64,000 bases of DNA from CAJXSN01 sp947492235 (GTDB lineage: Bacteria > Pseudomonadota > Alphaproteobacteria > Sphingomonadales > Sphingomonadaceae): NCBI RefSeq assembly GCF_042492175.1, contig NZ_CP170453.1:2232001-2296000 (forward strand), given 5' to 3'. Each line of letters begins with the position of its first letter. Within the stretch, counting starts at the first letter, position 1. Made by a program: the position numbers and the translations under genes. Under the pieces are notes generated by a model. The model worked only from the letters and a program-made list of their open reading frames with translations. It did no database searches and was not told the origin of the DNA. Below are positions 63,629 to 64,000 of the stretch, piece after piece.

Positions 63629-64000
63629 ATGAAATTTGCCGACCTCGGCCTCTCCCCTGAATTGCTGAAAGCGGTCGACAAAGCCGGCTACGATACGCCG
63701 ACCCCGATTCAGGAACAGGCGATCCCGCCGGTGCTGATGATGAAGGACATTATCGGTATCGCCCAGACGGGCACCGGTAAAACGGCCAGCTTCGTGCTCC
63801 CGATGATTGACATCATGGCCAGCGGCCGCCGCCGCGCGCTGATGCCGCGCAGCCTTATTCTGGAACCGACCCGCGAACTGGCGGCGCAAGTGGCCGAGAA
63901 TTTCGAGAAATATGGCGAGAACCACGATCTGAAAATGGCGCTGCTTATTGGCGGCGTGCAGATGGGCGATCAGGTGAAGGCGCTCAATGAAGGCGTCGAT
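63629..64000 (+). CDS. DEAD-box RNA helicase, truncated by window end
   Basis: First 124 residues from ATG 63629 (MKFADLGLSPELLKAVDKAG). Q motif YDTPTPIQEQAIP, Walker A AQTGTGKT and motif Ia PTRELA are visible; the D-E-A-D box itself lies beyond the window. Likely RhlE-type, an ATP-dependent RNA unwinding enzyme. Confidence 0.92.
   Translation, partial: MKFADLGLSPELLKAVDKAGYDTPTPIQEQAIPPVLMMKDIIGIAQTGTGKTASFVLPMIDIMASGRRRALMPRSLILEPTRELAAQVAENFEKYGENHDLKMALLIGGVQMGDQVKALNEGVD

Overview
The window is a gene-dense, high-GC chromosomal segment, probably from an alphaproteobacterium of the Sphingomonadales (Erythrobacteraceae-like). This rests on the cckA and cpdR cell-cycle regulators, direct-repeat LexA boxes (GAAC/GTTC-N7) at uvrA and recA, a eukaryote-like ~404-residue NADP isocitrate dehydrogenase, a SapC family protein, and sphingomonad-type palindromic repeats (arms like TTCGACAGGCTCAGC and GGGTCCCCGC..GCGGGGATGAC). 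Genus assignment is inference.

Layout. 0-7.8 kb (minus strand): TCA cluster mdh - small membrane protein - sucD - sucA - sucB - lpdA, with no sucC beside sucD and a 33-bp-arm inverted repeat just upstream of lpdA. 8-11.8 kb: a six-TM GGDEF/EAL protein, a small unknown gene and a SleB-like cell-wall hydrolase. 12.0-17.2 kb (plus): cobalamin riboswitch followed by btuB, btuF, btuC, btuD and a small unknown gene, a B12 uptake operon. 17.2-21.9 kb (minus): M3 peptidase lipoprotein, a lysozyme-fold protein with a degraded catalytic triad, and an unknown lipoprotein. 22.1-25.0 kb: uvrA with a LexA box. 25.05-27.6 kb: an AT-richer island on the minus strand encoding a HEPN-domain protein, a DUF262/ParB-like protein and a GIY-YIG protein; this is the best candidate for a defence or other conflict system. 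28-31 kb: small lipoprotein-like gene, RlpA, an ~880-bp gene-poor stretch full of hairpins, and argG. 31-41.7 kb: mostly minus-strand genes (cfa, an SDR/cytochrome b/molybdoenzyme operon, an rlmN/methyltransferase/MOSC operon, a lytic transglycosylase). 41.7-52.7 kb (plus): dapA, a DUF885 lipoprotein, smpB, DUF2062, cckA, recA (LexA box and terminator), a methyltransferase and alaS. 52.7-62.7 kb: mainly minus-strand genes (CPA2 antiporter, GNAT-nitrilase fusion, icd, an NAD(P)-binding protein, tRNA-Val(GAC), cpdR, SapC, an FAD-linked oxidase) with an N-formylglutamate amidohydrolase on plus. The window ends inside a DEAD-box helicase gene.

Functional links: six central-carbon genes (five clustered, plus icd) cover malate to 2-oxoglutarate/succinyl-CoA steps; the riboswitch and btuBFCD form a self-contained B12 import unit; cckA and cpdR belong to one phosphorelay in related bacteria (ChpT, the intermediary, is not here); uvrA and recA share an SOS operator. 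Four separate peptidoglycan-active or lysozyme-fold proteins (SleB-like, GH24-like, RlpA, Slt) are dispersed through the window without phage genes around them.
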